Shown in pieces: positions 9,951 through 19,748 of a stretch of DNA of 64,000 nt (positions are counted from its first letter, which is position 1; each line of letters begins with the position of its first letter). This DNA comes from Gammaproteobacteria bacterium (GTDB lineage Bacteria > Pseudomonadota > Gammaproteobacteria > JAJFKG01). The notes below the pieces were generated by a model, which saw nothing but the letters and a program-made list of their open reading frames with translations, was not told the origin of the DNA and searched no databases. The stretch lies in contig JAJFKG010000009.1 in NCBI GenBank assembly GCA_021773335.1, positions 41,045 through 105,044 of the forward strand, read 5' to 3'. Both the position numbers and the translations under genes were made by a program.

Positions 9951-12900
9951 ATGCACAGTTCAAACCAAAAAAAAAGCACGAAGTCTTTGACAGCAGCCAG
10001 CTCATCAAGTTCTTCCGCCGCACCAACAAGGTTAGAACAAATCTGGGAGCAATTACAAATTGCAAAAAAACGCCGCCTAGCGGCCTTCGAAAAAATCTAC
10101 GACAGACGAGGAAATAAAAAAAGCGGCTTGCTTGGATGGATACCTGCTTTTTCTAAACCTGATGCTGCAGCTTGGGACACATTCGAGAATGCACATCATA
10201 CATGTGTCAACGCCTATAAAGACGCTCTTAACCAAGTACTGAATGAAGAAATCAACTATCACATACCTACTCTCATAACTCTCATGAGTGACTACCACAG
10301 CATTGCCCCACGCGAGGCTGACAAATTCATAAAAGAATCAGTCGCAAGCGAGAAATTCAAATGGCCAATGGCAGCAGTTCAGAACAAAGCTAAAACGTTC
10401 CATCCAATGTATCCCGCGCTATTGCAGCTACTTAAAGTTATCGGTTCTGAGACACCCAGCCTCACCCCTGCTGAATTTGATGCGGTGATAACATCTGCCC
10501 AGCAAAACTTTCAAGCGCCTGATCTAGGTGGTAGACACGCAGCGGCACATTATTACATTGGCAGAGCCTGCCATCGCATGGCAAAACAACTAAGTAAGAG
10601 TGACACCGAAAATAGGCCAAAGCTGCAGATTATTGAAGCCGCTTCATCTTCCAGTACAAGTACAAGCTCACACACAAATCCGCACGCTAGCAAATATCTA
10701 ACATCGGCCCATACTCATTTTAAAGCTGCCATTGCATTCGCACATGCCGATGCTCACTATTATTTGGGGTACCTGCGCGGTGAACCTCTTCGCCCTATTT
10801 GGCAAAACCCCACAAACTCCTCAGCACGTGACTTTTTCTGCACCGCTCAGCTTGGACATGTTGATGCCCTACGTGAATCAGCCAAGGTCAGAGAGTTTGG
10901 TGGTAATTACCAATATTATACCGGCCTACATAAACATGGCGCACCGGACTTTGATAAGCTCTATGTATATTATCGCCTCGCAGCCATACAAGGTGATGCA
11001 TTTTCACAATCGCGCTTAGGCGAAGTCCACGAACACGGTCTGGGTAACACCCCCAAGAATCTTAACTTAGCATTCCGGTATTATAGCGAAGCAGCGAAAC
11101 AAGGCCACAGCGACGCTTGTTACCACGTTGGCAGATTTTATGCGCGCGGTTTAATTGTAAGCAATGGCTTTTTCATTACAAATGCTAAACCTAATTACGC
11201 TAAAGCAGCGAAGTATTATGCAAAGGCCGCCGCACAAGGCCATGCAAGCGCCCAAGTCAATCTAGGCATTTTATATGAGCGTGGCCAACACCCAAGTTAT
11301 GATAGCGAGCCAGACTTTAATGAAGCAAAAATCTGTTATACTACAGCGAAAAATAAACAGCCGACGCCACTCACACAGAATCAGACAACAGACCCAAGCA
11401 TCGAATCCGCCACTTCTGCGGGTGCATCAGCTAGTGACACTAACAAGGTTACACTACTACATCACAAACGACTTGCTGCATTGCGTGCCTTTAAAACAAG
11501 TGGTTTAGTCGCCGATGATCAACTGCAAGTTTTTAAACACGCTCATATTGAATTATGTCAAGTCTATCAAAAGAGCATTCAGGACAGCCTTGAGAATCAA
11601 CAGTGGCAACTCGCCTTCAACAATCTATGTCAATTATTCACTGTCTCTTCACGTGTAGCTGGCGCTTGGATTCGTGAGTCCAGGATTGCTGAAAAACTTA
11701 ATAAAAATGGAGGCATAGGCATACAATCAGCCGATGGCAAAACCACCTCGAATCAAGGCTCGTGGCAAGGTTTACTCGAAGCACATGTCTGTGCACATTA
11801 TGGTATTCATGTACGCGGCACTAATGGTAACCCCATTCAAGCACAAGTAACCAGGGTAATCCTTAGGCAAGCGATGAAGTCTATACCGAAAGATAACCCA
11901 GCTGCTCTTGCACAAGTGCCTGCGGTTTTTTTAAATGCATATGCTTGCGATCTGTGCAATACACTAAAAAACAAGCATCATACTGCGTCATCACAAGACG
12001 AGCAGCAGCTTACAACACAACTCCATGCTGTCTTAGATGCCGCAGCTGAGCAAGGTGACGCGCAAGCGCATTATCACCTATCCCAAATGGATGACCCGCT
12101 TACGCCAGTAAACATCAGCCCAATACTAGTGCGCAAGTACTGCGCCGTGGCTGCTGCACAGGAGGTAGAGCGAGCTATAAAAACCTTAATGCGGCTAGCT
12201 GCAAACGGTTGGGCCGGTAGCACAGATACAGATTTAGCCGAATATTACCAACAAAAAATTGCGGCACGCAACAAACGCAATAGACACCGTACGACTCGTA
12301 ATACCAATGAACATCAGACTGACAAAACATCAAGTCAATCATCAGCTGTTGCAAACTCCGCCAGTTTGAGCAGTACAACAACACAAGCGCAGGCTACTCA
12401 TGAACAGGCACGCTGGCGCTACCTACGCGAACTGCCGCCCGTAACCGACCCAGACTATAACACTGCCTGCTTGCAGATCGGGAAACGCCTTATATCCAAA
12501 GCCAATAAAGCTTCGCCATCAAGCACACTCGCCCGCGATGCAGCTTATTTCAAAACATTGATGATAAAACAAGGCCATGCCGACACCTGCTCTGCGATTG
12601 CAGCGCATTGCGTAGAACAAACTTTGACGAAAGAAGCCCAAAGCTGGTATCAAATTGCCGCCGACAAGGCTCACACCATGGCTTGCGACAAATTCGCTGA
12701 ATTACATGATGGCATGCATGCAGGAAAACACTCAGCGCATTATAATTCAGCATCCGTAGGAAAATTTTTTAGAGAAAATATTGATGATCCAGACCAAGTA
12801 CAAGTAGACTTGCCAGATGACACTGTCTTAACTCAGGGGTCTGCAGCAGCAAACACAGGACCTTTTGTCAGAAGAAATTCAGCAAGCGTTTCCTCATCTT

Positions 12901-13028
12901 TAGCATCCCAATTTCATTCGGTGCCGACAGAACCACCAAAACAAAAGGCACAACTAACGCAAGCAGCTATTGATACAATGCCTGGCACTGACCCTGCACC
13001 TCAAGAACATACCATGCTTGCGCATTAA
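9951..13028 (+). CDS. Large Sel1-repeat protein, possible secreted effector
   Basis: 1025 residues without signal peptide or membrane segment. Recognisable Sel1 (TPR-like) repeats lie at about residues 329-370 (YYRLAAIQGDAFSQSRLGEV), 371-408 (YYSEAAKQGHSDACYHVGRF) and 415-455 (YYAKAAAQGHASAQVNLGIL), with degenerate units near 695-715 and 860-920. Poly-Ser tracts occur near the N-terminus and around residues 225-240. The rest is helical and Ala/Gln/His-rich with no enzymatic motif I recognise. Sel1 proteins act as scaffolds, and in Legionella-like bacteria several influence host entry or trafficking; effector status here is inference. It stands alone, flanked by divergent and convergent genes. 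Confidence 0.8.
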   Translation: MHSSNQKKSTKSLTAASSSSSSAAPTRLEQIWEQLQIAKKRRLAAFEKIYDRRGNKKSGLLGWIPAFSKPDAAAWDTFENAHHTCVNAYKDALNQVLNEEINYHIPTLITLMSDYHSIAPREADKFIKESVASEKFKWPMAAVQNKAKTFHPMYPALLQLLKVIGSETPSLTPAEFDAVITSAQQNFQAPDLGGRHAAAHYYIGRACHRMAKQLSKSDTENRPKLQIIEAASSSSTSTSSHTNPHASKYLTSAHTHFKAAIAFAHADAHYYLGYLRGEPLRPIWQNPTNSSARDFFCTAQLGHVDALRESAKVREFGGNYQYYTGLHKHGAPDFDKLYVYYRLAAIQGDAFSQSRLGEVHEHGLGNTPKNLNLAFRYYSEAAKQGHSDACYHVGRFYARGLIVSNGFFITNAKPNYAKAAKYYAKAAAQGHASAQVNLGILYERGQHPSYDSEPDFNEAKICYTTAKNKQPTPLTQNQTTDPSIESATSAGASASDTNKVTLLHHKRLAALRAFKTSGLVADDQLQVFKHAHIELCQVYQKSIQDSLENQQWQLAFNNLCQLFTVSSRVAGAWIRESRIAEKLNKNGGIGIQSADGKTTSNQGSWQGLLEAHVCAHYGIHVRGTNGNPIQAQVTRVILRQAMKSIPKDNPAALAQVPAVFLNAYACDLCNTLKNKHHTASSQDEQQLTTQLHAVLDAAAEQGDAQAHYHLSQMDDPLTPVNISPILVRKYCAVAAAQEVERAIKTLMRLAANGWAGSTDTDLAEYYQQKIAARNKRNRHRTTRNTNEHQTDKTSSQSSAVANSASLSSTTTQAQATHEQARWRYLRELPPVTDPDYNTACLQIGKRLISKANKASPSSTLARDAAYFKTLMIKQGHADTCSAIAAHCVEQTLTKEAQSWYQIAADKAHTMACDKFAELHDGMHAGKHSAHYNSASVGKFFRENIDDPDQVQVDLPDDTVLTQGSAAANTGPFVRRNSASVSSSLASQFHSVPTEPPKQKAQLTQAAIDTMPGTDPAPQEHTMLAH

Positions 13029-13077
13029 AGCATTATAGTACTCCGGGTTTGACAGTTCGGCATGCGCCTAGAAATAG

Positions 13078-13165
13078 CTGCACGTCACCCCGTGCTTGAC
13101 ACAGGGTCCAGAGGCATTGTGAGGTGCGAGCACAGCGGGCCTCTATTGTCGAATGCGACACGCTC
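13078..13165. repeat. Hairpin-forming repeat-like sequence between convergent genes
   Basis: Contains CCCCGTGCTTGACACAGGG (imperfect arms around CTTGA) followed by GAGGC...GCCTC arms (about 13110-13137). It resembles the 'cttgac' palindromic repeats scattered in many proteobacterial genomes. It sits between the convergent Sel1 and ampE genes and could serve as a bidirectional terminator. No second copy was seen in this window. Confidence 0.4.
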
Positions 13166-13213
13166 GACCCAAAGGGCGATATATGCCCTCCGCGCCTCCG
13201 CAAAAAACGACGT

Positions 13214-14140
13214 TTAAAAAATTACTTTACCGATAGTGATAAGCGCTATAATGACAACCCACGCCACCATCGCCCGTTCAATCAACGACATCGCTTGTTG
13301 ATTTTCATCTTGCACGTCATCACTGGCACTCGCTTCAGAAGCAGTATCTGACGTATCCTCATCTGTACTAATCCCTAATGCCGCCATGCCGCTATCCGTA
13401 ATCACTTGCTCATTAGCATTAACACCTGACTTCAAATGTCCCAAACTGATCGGCAACACTGCGATGAAATTGCCAACGAGCATAAACATTAAACTCACCA
13501 CCCGCACCGGCACCCAATCCAAAATAGTTTTAATCTTTTGTGCCGCCACCGCCACGCGACCATTATCAACAACCGGTATCTCGTCATCATCCTTTTTGCT
13601 AATATGGGCCATATCACAGTTACGTAACAATGCCACCATGCGATAAATTACTGCGCCCCAGATACCAAAAATAGAAAACCAAAAAACAACCGCAAAGAGC
13701 CTATCATGCGCTTGAATGAATAAGGCACGTGTCACTGCACGCGTCAAAGCAGCACCATTGTTTGGCACTACCTCTTCGGCTAGCTGTTCGCCTAGGTGAT
13801 GCGCAGCATCTTTATCACCTTTATCTTTGGCGGCAAGATACGCCTTGAATTCTGTCACTAAACTGCGCGGTCCAAGACAATACACCAACACAAACAAACT
13901 CAACACCAAGCCCGTCAAACCAAAAAACCAATGCCCAACAATCGCATAGATCAACGCTAAAACAAGCACGGGTACTAACACCGCAATGGCTAACACGAAA
14001 TAGGCATTGCTATAAAACTTGGTAAATACTGGTTGCAAAGATTGCAAATACCGATCTAACCAATTAAAGCGACGTAACGCTTGGTTGACATCCGTCGTCT
14101 TTTCTAAAATGAGGCTGATAACAATACTAATAAATATCAT
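13214..14140 (-). CDS. ampE: AmpE-like inner-membrane protein
   Basis: A 308-residue membrane protein with an N-terminal segment, two adjacent segments (about 48-68 and 70-92), one near 148-168 and further hydrophobic helices near 210-230 and 290-308. The phrase ILDWVPVRVVSLMF matches the conserved DWVPVR region of AmpE. It starts inside the last 14 nt of ampD, the classical ampD-ampE arrangement. AmpE is proposed to be a sensory membrane protein in the beta-lactamase induction pathway, but its biochemical role is unresolved. A class A beta-lactamase lies 39 kb away. Confidence 0.82.
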   Translation of the reverse strand: MIFISIVISLILEKTTDVNQALRRFNWLDRYLQSLQPVFTKFYSNAYFVLAIAVLVPVLVLALIYAIVGHWFFGLTGLVLSLFVLVYCLGPRSLVTEFKAYLAAKDKGDKDAAHHLGEQLAEEVVPNNGAALTRAVTRALFIQAHDRLFAVVFWFSIFGIWGAVIYRMVALLRNCDMAHISKKDDDEIPVVDNGRVAVAAQKIKTILDWVPVRVVSLMFMLVGNFIAVLPISLGHLKSGVNANEQVITDSGMAALGISTDEDTSDTASEASASDDVQDENQQAMSLIERAMVAWVVIIALITIGKVIF

Positions 14141-14708
14141 GGCGTTGCTCTTCCTTATGAGTGTTTTTTACTAGCAAATCTCGAAAATAATCCCAATCAA
14201 ACAGTGGCCCCGGATCCAATTTACGCCCCGGAGCGACATCGCTATGGCCAACAATACGCTCTGCTGTAATCGCAGAGTAATGTTGCATTAATAAATGGCA
14301 AATTTCCGCCAAGCGCTGATATTGAATAGCTTCGTAAGCAATATGCATCGCTCCCTCTAACTCAATACCGATCGAAAAATTATTGCAATCCTCTCGCCCT
14401 GCTAACGCCGACACACCCGCATGCCAAGCACGTTTGTTAAAGTTTACGTACTGGGTCATAGCACCCTGACGGTCAATCAATAAATGCGAAGCCACGCGCA
14501 TACCGGTTAGCTCAACAAAACTAGGATGTGCACCCGTTAATAGACAGTTCGTAAACAAGTCATCGATATAAGGCGTTGCGAATTCACCTTCTGGTAAGCT
14601 GATCGCATGCACGATGATGGCATCAATTGTTACATCCACGGGCCGCTCATCAAAGTTTGGTGATGGCATGGATAACGCACAATCGAGCACACCATTTTCT
14701 AACTGCAT
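14127..14708 (-). CDS. ampD: 1,6-anhydro-N-acetylmuramyl-L-alanine amidase AmpD
   Basis: Cytoplasmic zinc amidase that removes the stem peptide from anhydro-muropeptides during peptidoglycan recycling. Its loss induces AmpC beta-lactamases in enterobacteria. The 193 residues contain IIVHAISLP (zinc His), FSIGIELEG and the C-terminal IVGHSDVAPGRKLDPGPLFDW with the second His and Asp ligands. There is no signal peptide, favouring cytoplasmic AmpD over periplasmic AmiD. ATG shares one base with the upstream antiporter stop (TGATG), and ampE overlaps its 3' end. Confidence 0.93.
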   Translation of the reverse strand: MQLENGVLDCALSMPSPNFDERPVDVTIDAIIVHAISLPEGEFATPYIDDLFTNCLLTGAHPSFVELTGMRVASHLLIDRQGAMTQYVNFNKRAWHAGVSALAGREDCNNFSIGIELEGAMHIAYEAIQYQRLAEICHLLMQHYSAITAERIVGHSDVAPGRKLDPGPLFDWDYFRDLLVKNTHKEEQRHDIY

Positions 14709-15877
14709 CAGTTTTGCCTCATCTTTTCACTAAATGCGAGTGGGGTTGGATATTTCATCACAACCCAATAAGACGATGCAATAAACGTTAGCAACGTCGT
14801 TGCCTGCACTAAATAAGATGCCGACTCGCCGATAAGTTTGGTACCTGCAGCAAGATAAACAATTAATAAAGAAAATTCACTAATCTGACCTAAGCGCACA
14901 CCGACTTCCCAAGACACTTGCTTATTTTCTCCGGCATGCGCAAAGAGCATACGAAACACAACTGGTTTTAACACCATCATTAATACCGCTAAAATTAATG
15001 CCGGCACAATCACAATGTGTAAATAATTTAAATTAAAGCTTGCACCGATCGAAAAGAAAAATAACACTAAGAAAAAATCGCGCAATGGCTTCAAGCTTTC
15101 GGAAATATACAAAGATATCGGGCTCGCTGCAAGGGCAACACCTCCAATGAAGGCACCCACTTCAGCAGATAATCCCAACGCCTTAGCCAACTCAGCCATG
15201 CCTAAGCACCATGCCACCGACAGCAAAAACACATATTCTTGTATCTGATCAAAACGCTGAATCAAACGCACCAACACGAAGCGTTCCATCACATAGGCGA
15301 AACCGAATAACACGGGTAACGAAATCGATAGCAGCACAATTTCTTGTACATTGATTTTACCCACACTGGCAACATGCAAACCTAGCAAGGTCAAAATCGC
15401 AATAATATCCTGCAACAGCAAAATACTGATTACAACTTCACCCGTGTGTTGATGGTGTAAAATTGTTGTGGGCAAGAGTTTAAGGCCAACAATAGTACTC
15501 GAGAACATCATCGCCGCGGCGACAATCAAACACTCTGGGCGCGTGTAACCAAACCAATTCGCCACTTGAAAGCCAATAATCGCAAACACCAGCGAACTCA
15601 CCAATGCAATCCAACTGACTTTACGCAACATGCGCCACAAATTCTGCGGATGCAGATTAAGACCGAGCAAAAATAATAAGAAAATAATCCCCACCGACCC
15701 CGTTTGATTGATCACTTCTGTGTCAGTCACCCAACCTAAGCACCAAGGGCCTAACAAAACGCCGAGCAAAATATAGGCAACCAAAAGCGACTGGCGCGTG
15801 TAGAGAGCCACGGTCGACAAAATTGCCGCGCCACAAAAGACGAGAAAGATCGAAAAAATAACGGTTTGATCATGCAT
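14708..15877 (-). CDS. CPA2-family cation/proton antiporter (Kef-type membrane domain)
   Basis: 389-residue polytopic protein with about 12 hydrophobic segments. It is a Na+/H+ exchanger domain of the CPA2/Kef family (AYILLGVLLGPWCLG, FLLFLLGLNL, ILLLQDIIAILTLL, LSAEVGAFIGGVALA). The C-terminal TrkA-N/RCK nucleotide-binding domain of full Kef proteins is absent. The ion is probably K+ or Na+ in exchange for H+. Its stop overlaps the ampD start by one base, so it heads a three-gene operon with ampD and ampE. Confidence 0.87.
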   Translation of the reverse strand: MHDQTVIFSIFLVFCGAAILSTVALYTRQSLLVAYILLGVLLGPWCLGWVTDTEVINQTGSVGIIFLLFLLGLNLHPQNLWRMLRKVSWIALVSSLVFAIIGFQVANWFGYTRPECLIVAAAMMFSSTIVGLKLLPTTILHHQHTGEVVISILLLQDIIAILTLLGLHVASVGKINVQEIVLLSISLPVLFGFAYVMERFVLVRLIQRFDQIQEYVFLLSVAWCLGMAELAKALGLSAEVGAFIGGVALAASPISLYISESLKPLRDFFLVLFFFSIGASFNLNYLHIVIVPALILAVLMMVLKPVVFRMLFAHAGENKQVSWEVGVRLGQISEFSLLIVYLAAGTKLIGESASYLVQATTLLTFIASSYWVVMKYPTPLAFSEKMRQN

Positions 15878-15963
15878 AAATGTTGAGCCCTAAATTTGCG
15901 CAACATTCTAACATGTGGAGTGAAAGAAGGATACTTTACGGCTTTATTCGTGGGGCTAAGTCA

Positions 15964-18189
15964 TCAACTCAACGCCGGCAACATCTCTTGCAAGCGTTCA
16001 GTCAAACGTGTTAACCGTTGATTGGATTTTTGATTATTCACCGCCATAGCAATCGCCTTCAGCTGGCCGACAATCACGACTAATTGCTTGCCGCGAGTCA
16101 CGCCGGTATATAATAAGTTACGTTGTAATAGCGTAAAGTGCTGTGTTGCCAAGGGGATCACCACGGCTGGGTATTCCGAGCCTTGGCTCTTATGAATCGT
16201 CGTCGCATAGGCTAAGGCAATTTCATCGAGCTCATTAAAATCGTACAATAACTCGCGCCCCTCAAACTCGATAGTAACGATATTGTCTTGCTTATTGATA
16301 TGGGTGATACGTCCAATATCACCGTTAAAGATATCTTTATCATAATTATTGACAGTTTGAATGACTTTATCACCCGGTGCAAATGTCCAACCATAGCGTT
16401 CGATACGCGGTTGCGCGTCAGGATTTAATTGTCCTTGCAACAAACTATTCAAGGCACGTGTACCCAGGCCCGCACGATTCATCGGCGATAATACTTGAAT
16501 ATCTTTGAACGGATGTAATTTAAATCGCTGTGGAATTCGCCGCGTCACTACTTGCACCAATTTGCGTTGAATCTCTTCTGGCGAATCTGCAGGAATCACG
16601 TAAAAGTCGCTCGGACCATTGTCTTGGCTGGGAGTTTCCAAAGGCATTTCACCATGATTGATGCGGTGGGCATTAATAATAATGTGCGAATCAGCCGCCT
16701 GACGAAAGATTTCGGTTAGACGCACCGTCGCAATCACATCCGAATCAATCATATTCGCTAATACTGCCCCTGGCCCGACCGATGGTAATTGATCAACATC
16801 ACCAACCAACAATACAGCAGCACTTTTGGGAATCGCACACAATAAACTATGCATCAAGTTGATATCCACCATCGAGGTTTCATCAACAACAAACAGCTCA
16901 CCCTTTAACGGATCGTCCTCATCATGACGAAAATCAAATTGATGCGGGTCAAATTCAAGTAAGCGATGTATCGTCTTAGCTTGCATGCCCGTAGTTTCCG
17001 TCATGCGTTTAGCCGCACGCCCCGTTGGCGCACACAAGACAACATGAATGTGCTTCGCGCGCAGTGCCCGTAAGATACTATTAACCACGGTGGTTTTACC
17101 TACGCCGGGACCACCGGTAATAATCGTGATTTTATTTTGCAAAGCTGTCTTAACCGCTTGTGCTTGCGACGCGGACAATTTTAGCTTGGTCTTATTTTCT
17201 ACCCAAGGAATCGCTTTGCCAATATTGATGCCACTCCAGGGTGTGGCGCCATCACTTAGACGCGTAATATGTTCAGCAACACCCTGCTCAGCAATTAACA
17301 ACGACTGAACAAATAAACAAGGTTCACCCTGAATATGCTCACGTACGATGCGTTCGGCATTAATTTCATCTTCGATCGCCGCGGCAACAATATCAGTAAC
17401 AACCTCTAATAATTCAGCCGTGGTTTGTAATAAATCATCGTAACGCACCGCGCAATGGCCGTTTTGCGCAAATTCTTGCATCACATGGCGTGTCGCCGCT
17501 TGTGCACGCAAATGTGAATCGGGTGCTATGCCTAATCGCATCGCCAAATTATCCGCAGTCTTAAAACCAATGCCGTGAATATCTAAAGACAAGCAATAAG
17601 GATTTTCGCGCACACGCTCGACAGCATGCTCATGGTACGTTTTATAAATGCGCACTGCGCGTGCGGTACCAATACCATGCGATTGCAAAAATACCATAAT
17701 CTCACGCACACTTTTTTGTTCCGCCCATGCCTTTTTGAGTTCACGAATACGCTTGATACCCAAGCCTTCAACTTCGCACAAGCGTTCAGGGTGATTTTCA
17801 ATCACATCAAAAACATCATCACCAAACGTTTCCACCAAACGCGACGCATACGCTGGACCGATACCTTTGATCATGCCTGAGGCGAGATATTTTTCAATGC
17901 CTGCACGTGTAGTCGGTGGCAACACACGCAAATTATCAGTCCGAAACTGTAACCCATGGCGTGCGTCATTCTGCCATGTGCCTGCGCACTCGATATATTC
18001 CCCCGCACTGACATTGCTGGCATTACCAATCACGCACACTAAATCGACATGGCCTTTGACTTTGACCTTGAGAACACAAAAACCATTATCGGGATTATGA
18101 AAAGTAACGCGCTCGACAGCACCGGACAGCGATTCTTTTTCTTCGCTAGCGCTAGATTTAGGTTTGTTTTTATTGTTGGCAGCTTGCAT
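15964..18189 (-). CDS. recD2: RecD2-type ATP-dependent DNA helicase
   Basis: A 741-residue SF1 5'-3' helicase of the RecD2/TraA-like group, which works without RecBC. The N-terminal OB-like region and helix-hairpin-helix repeats (about 85-235; GIKGIGPAYASRLVETFG, VEGLGIKRIRELKKAW) precede the helicase core. Walker A is GGPGVGKTT (about 358), followed by VVDETSMVD, GDVDQLPSVGPGAVL and C-terminal motifs YATTIHKSQGSEYPAVV and LYTGVTRGKQL. Roles in DNA repair or replication restart are inferred from the family. Single gene, not in an obvious operon. Confidence 0.92.
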   Translation of the reverse strand: MQAANNKNKPKSSASEEKESLSGAVERVTFHNPDNGFCVLKVKVKGHVDLVCVIGNASNVSAGEYIECAGTWQNDARHGLQFRTDNLRVLPPTTRAGIEKYLASGMIKGIGPAYASRLVETFGDDVFDVIENHPERLCEVEGLGIKRIRELKKAWAEQKSVREIMVFLQSHGIGTARAVRIYKTYHEHAVERVRENPYCLSLDIHGIGFKTADNLAMRLGIAPDSHLRAQAATRHVMQEFAQNGHCAVRYDDLLQTTAELLEVVTDIVAAAIEDEINAERIVREHIQGEPCLFVQSLLIAEQGVAEHITRLSDGATPWSGINIGKAIPWVENKTKLKLSASQAQAVKTALQNKITIITGGPGVGKTTVVNSILRALRAKHIHVVLCAPTGRAAKRMTETTGMQAKTIHRLLEFDPHQFDFRHDEDDPLKGELFVVDETSMVDINLMHSLLCAIPKSAAVLLVGDVDQLPSVGPGAVLANMIDSDVIATVRLTEIFRQAADSHIIINAHRINHGEMPLETPSQDNGPSDFYVIPADSPEEIQRKLVQVVTRRIPQRFKLHPFKDIQVLSPMNRAGLGTRALNSLLQGQLNPDAQPRIERYGWTFAPGDKVIQTVNNYDKDIFNGDIGRITHINKQDNIVTIEFEGRELLYDFNELDEIALAYATTIHKSQGSEYPAVVIPLATQHFTLLQRNLLYTGVTRGKQLVVIVGQLKAIAMAVNNQKSNQRLTRLTERLQEMLPALS

Positions 18190-18246
18190 GCCGCGATCAT
18201 GCGGCAGTTAATGCTGTTTTGCAAGAGAAATTCATTAATTACCTCT

Positions 18247-19446
18247 CTAGCCTGTCGTCATTTTAACGAGCAATTCCATTAACTGACGTAGATTGATTGC
18301 ATTGACATTGTCATTCAATGGATACGATTCTTGGCCGGGATAAATCACAAAACTTTGTGTGAGTGGTAAATCTGCGCTTGCATGATAGAATCCCTTACTT
18401 AATTTCGGTGTTAAATTTCTCTTTATCTCAATACCCCATAATTCGTTACCCGGCATTTTCAATAGTAAATCCATTTCTGCACCTGCAAGTGTGCGATAAA
18501 AATACGCCTCTGTACTTGCCGGTGCTACTGATAAAATATTTTCAATCACAAATCCTTCCCAGCTTGCTCCAACAACTGGGTGCCCTAGCAGCTGTTCATT
18601 ATCAATTAACCCGAGCAATGCATGCGTGATACCACTATCTCGCACATAGACTTTCGGTGATTTAACTAAACGTTTTTTAACATTATTATGCCAAGGCAAT
18701 AAGCGCCTCACTAATAATAAATCTACAAGCAAATCCAAATAGCGTGCGACAGTTTTGCCATCCACAGCAAGGCTACGTGCTATTTGCGCCGCATTAATTA
18801 ACGCACCCTGTTGATGTGCCAACATCGTCCAAAACCGTCGCAAAGTTTCTGCTGGCACTCTCGGCCCTAATAACGGAATGTCACGCTCTAAATAGGTACG
18901 GATAAAACTCTCACGCCACACAAAACTTGCTTGGTCATTTGCAGCGAGGAAACTGTCTGGAAATCCGCCTCGCAACCATAACTGCTCACACTGCCCAGCC
19001 CCGACTTCTTGTAGGCCAAGCGGCGGTAATTCAATGTAATTGATCCGTCCCGCAAGGCTCTCTCCAGATTGTTGCAATAACTCAATTGAAGCTGAACCTA
19101 ACAGTAGAAAACGTCTGGTCGCCAAACCACGCTTACGTCCACTATCAATAAGTCCGCGCAATACCTGAAAAATGTCTGGAATGCGTTGAACTTCATCTAA
19201 GATAACCAGCTTATCCTCATGACTCGACAAATAGAGACTTGGTTCACTCAATTTCGCGCGATCACTTGGCGCTTCAAGATCTAAATAGATACTCGGATAT
19301 TGCTCGGCAATGGTTTGTGCCAGTGTCGTTTTACCCACTTGGCGCGGCCCAAGCAAAGCAACGGCGGGAAATTGGCCAAGCCGTTCAGCTGTGAGTTGTT
19401 GTAAATGACGCTTAATCATCCTTGCAATTATGGCATTAAATTCCAT
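18247..19446 (-). CDS. AAA ATPase with DUF4143 domain (copy 1)
   Basis: Up to 399 residues. Walker A GPRQVGKTT (about 33-41) and Walker B KLVILDEVQ form an AAA_14 domain, followed by a winged-helix-like middle (NAAQIARSLAVDGKTVARYL) and a DUF4143 C-terminal domain (about 210-380; ETEAYFYRT-like core reading TEAYFYRTLAGAEMDLLL). The family is widespread and poorly characterised; some members act with toxin-like or nuclease domains. Start is uncertain: ATG at 19446 has no clear ribosome site, and ATG at 19419 (390 residues, MIKRHL) fits the family but sits inside an inverted repeat. Two relatives occur at 29.2 and 50.0 kb. Confidence 0.87.
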   Translation of the reverse strand: MEFNAIIARMIKRHLQQLTAERLGQFPAVALLGPRQVGKTTLAQTIAEQYPSIYLDLEAPSDRAKLSEPSLYLSSHEDKLVILDEVQRIPDIFQVLRGLIDSGRKRGLATRRFLLLGSASIELLQQSGESLAGRINYIELPPLGLQEVGAGQCEQLWLRGGFPDSFLAANDQASFVWRESFIRTYLERDIPLLGPRVPAETLRRFWTMLAHQQGALINAAQIARSLAVDGKTVARYLDLLVDLLLVRRLLPWHNNVKKRLVKSPKVYVRDSGITHALLGLIDNEQLLGHPVVGASWEGFVIENILSVAPASTEAYFYRTLAGAEMDLLLKMPGNELWGIEIKRNLTPKLSKGFYHASADLPLTQSFVIYPGQESYPLNDNVNAINLRQLMELLVKMTTG

Positions 19447-19464
19447 GATTGCAAGGATGATTAA
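19412..19464. promoter_or_regulatory. Inverted repeat over the start of DUF4143 copy 1
   Basis: Perfect 17-bp arms at 19412-19428 and 19448-19464 with a 19-nt spacer. The spacer contains the upstream ATG (19446), while the second ATG (19419) falls in an arm. It could be an operator or an mRNA hairpin hiding the start. The motif CAAGGATGATTA in the right arm also occurs upstream of copy 3 (about 51193). Confidence 0.7.
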
Positions 19465-19748
19465 ATGTTAATTAATCAATTAGTTACTTAATTAACTAAC
19501 AAAAGGCGTGAAAAGTGGTTCGTCAAACAGCCAAAAGAGCTATGCCCTGGAGCTTGTGGCAGATGGCACAGCAGATTTAACGCCTGGACAACTTTGCCAG
19601 GAAGTATCCTGCCCTAATCCTGTTAGCAGTATAACCTACCCAATACAGTGCACTTACTCCCAAAACTAAACTATACCGTACAGTACTCTAATTTGAGGGT
19701 GATCGGACATCGCCCTCAAGCCAGCCGGCCGTAGCATGAGGCAACCGC
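19465..19748. other. Intergenic region without recognisable gene
   Basis: This stretch between the DUF4143 ATPase and the monooxygenase stop has AT-rich TTAATTAA-type sequence near 19468-19500, probably promoter DNA for the ATPase. I see no coding remnant. The sequence CCTGGACAACTTTGCCAGG near 19586 could form a small hairpin. Confidence 0.35.

Noticed and set aside
18184..18205. TGCCGC...GCGGCA pairing at the recD2-like start as a terminator
   Set aside because: The arms are only 6 bp with no T-run and they overlap the start region, so it is not convincing.
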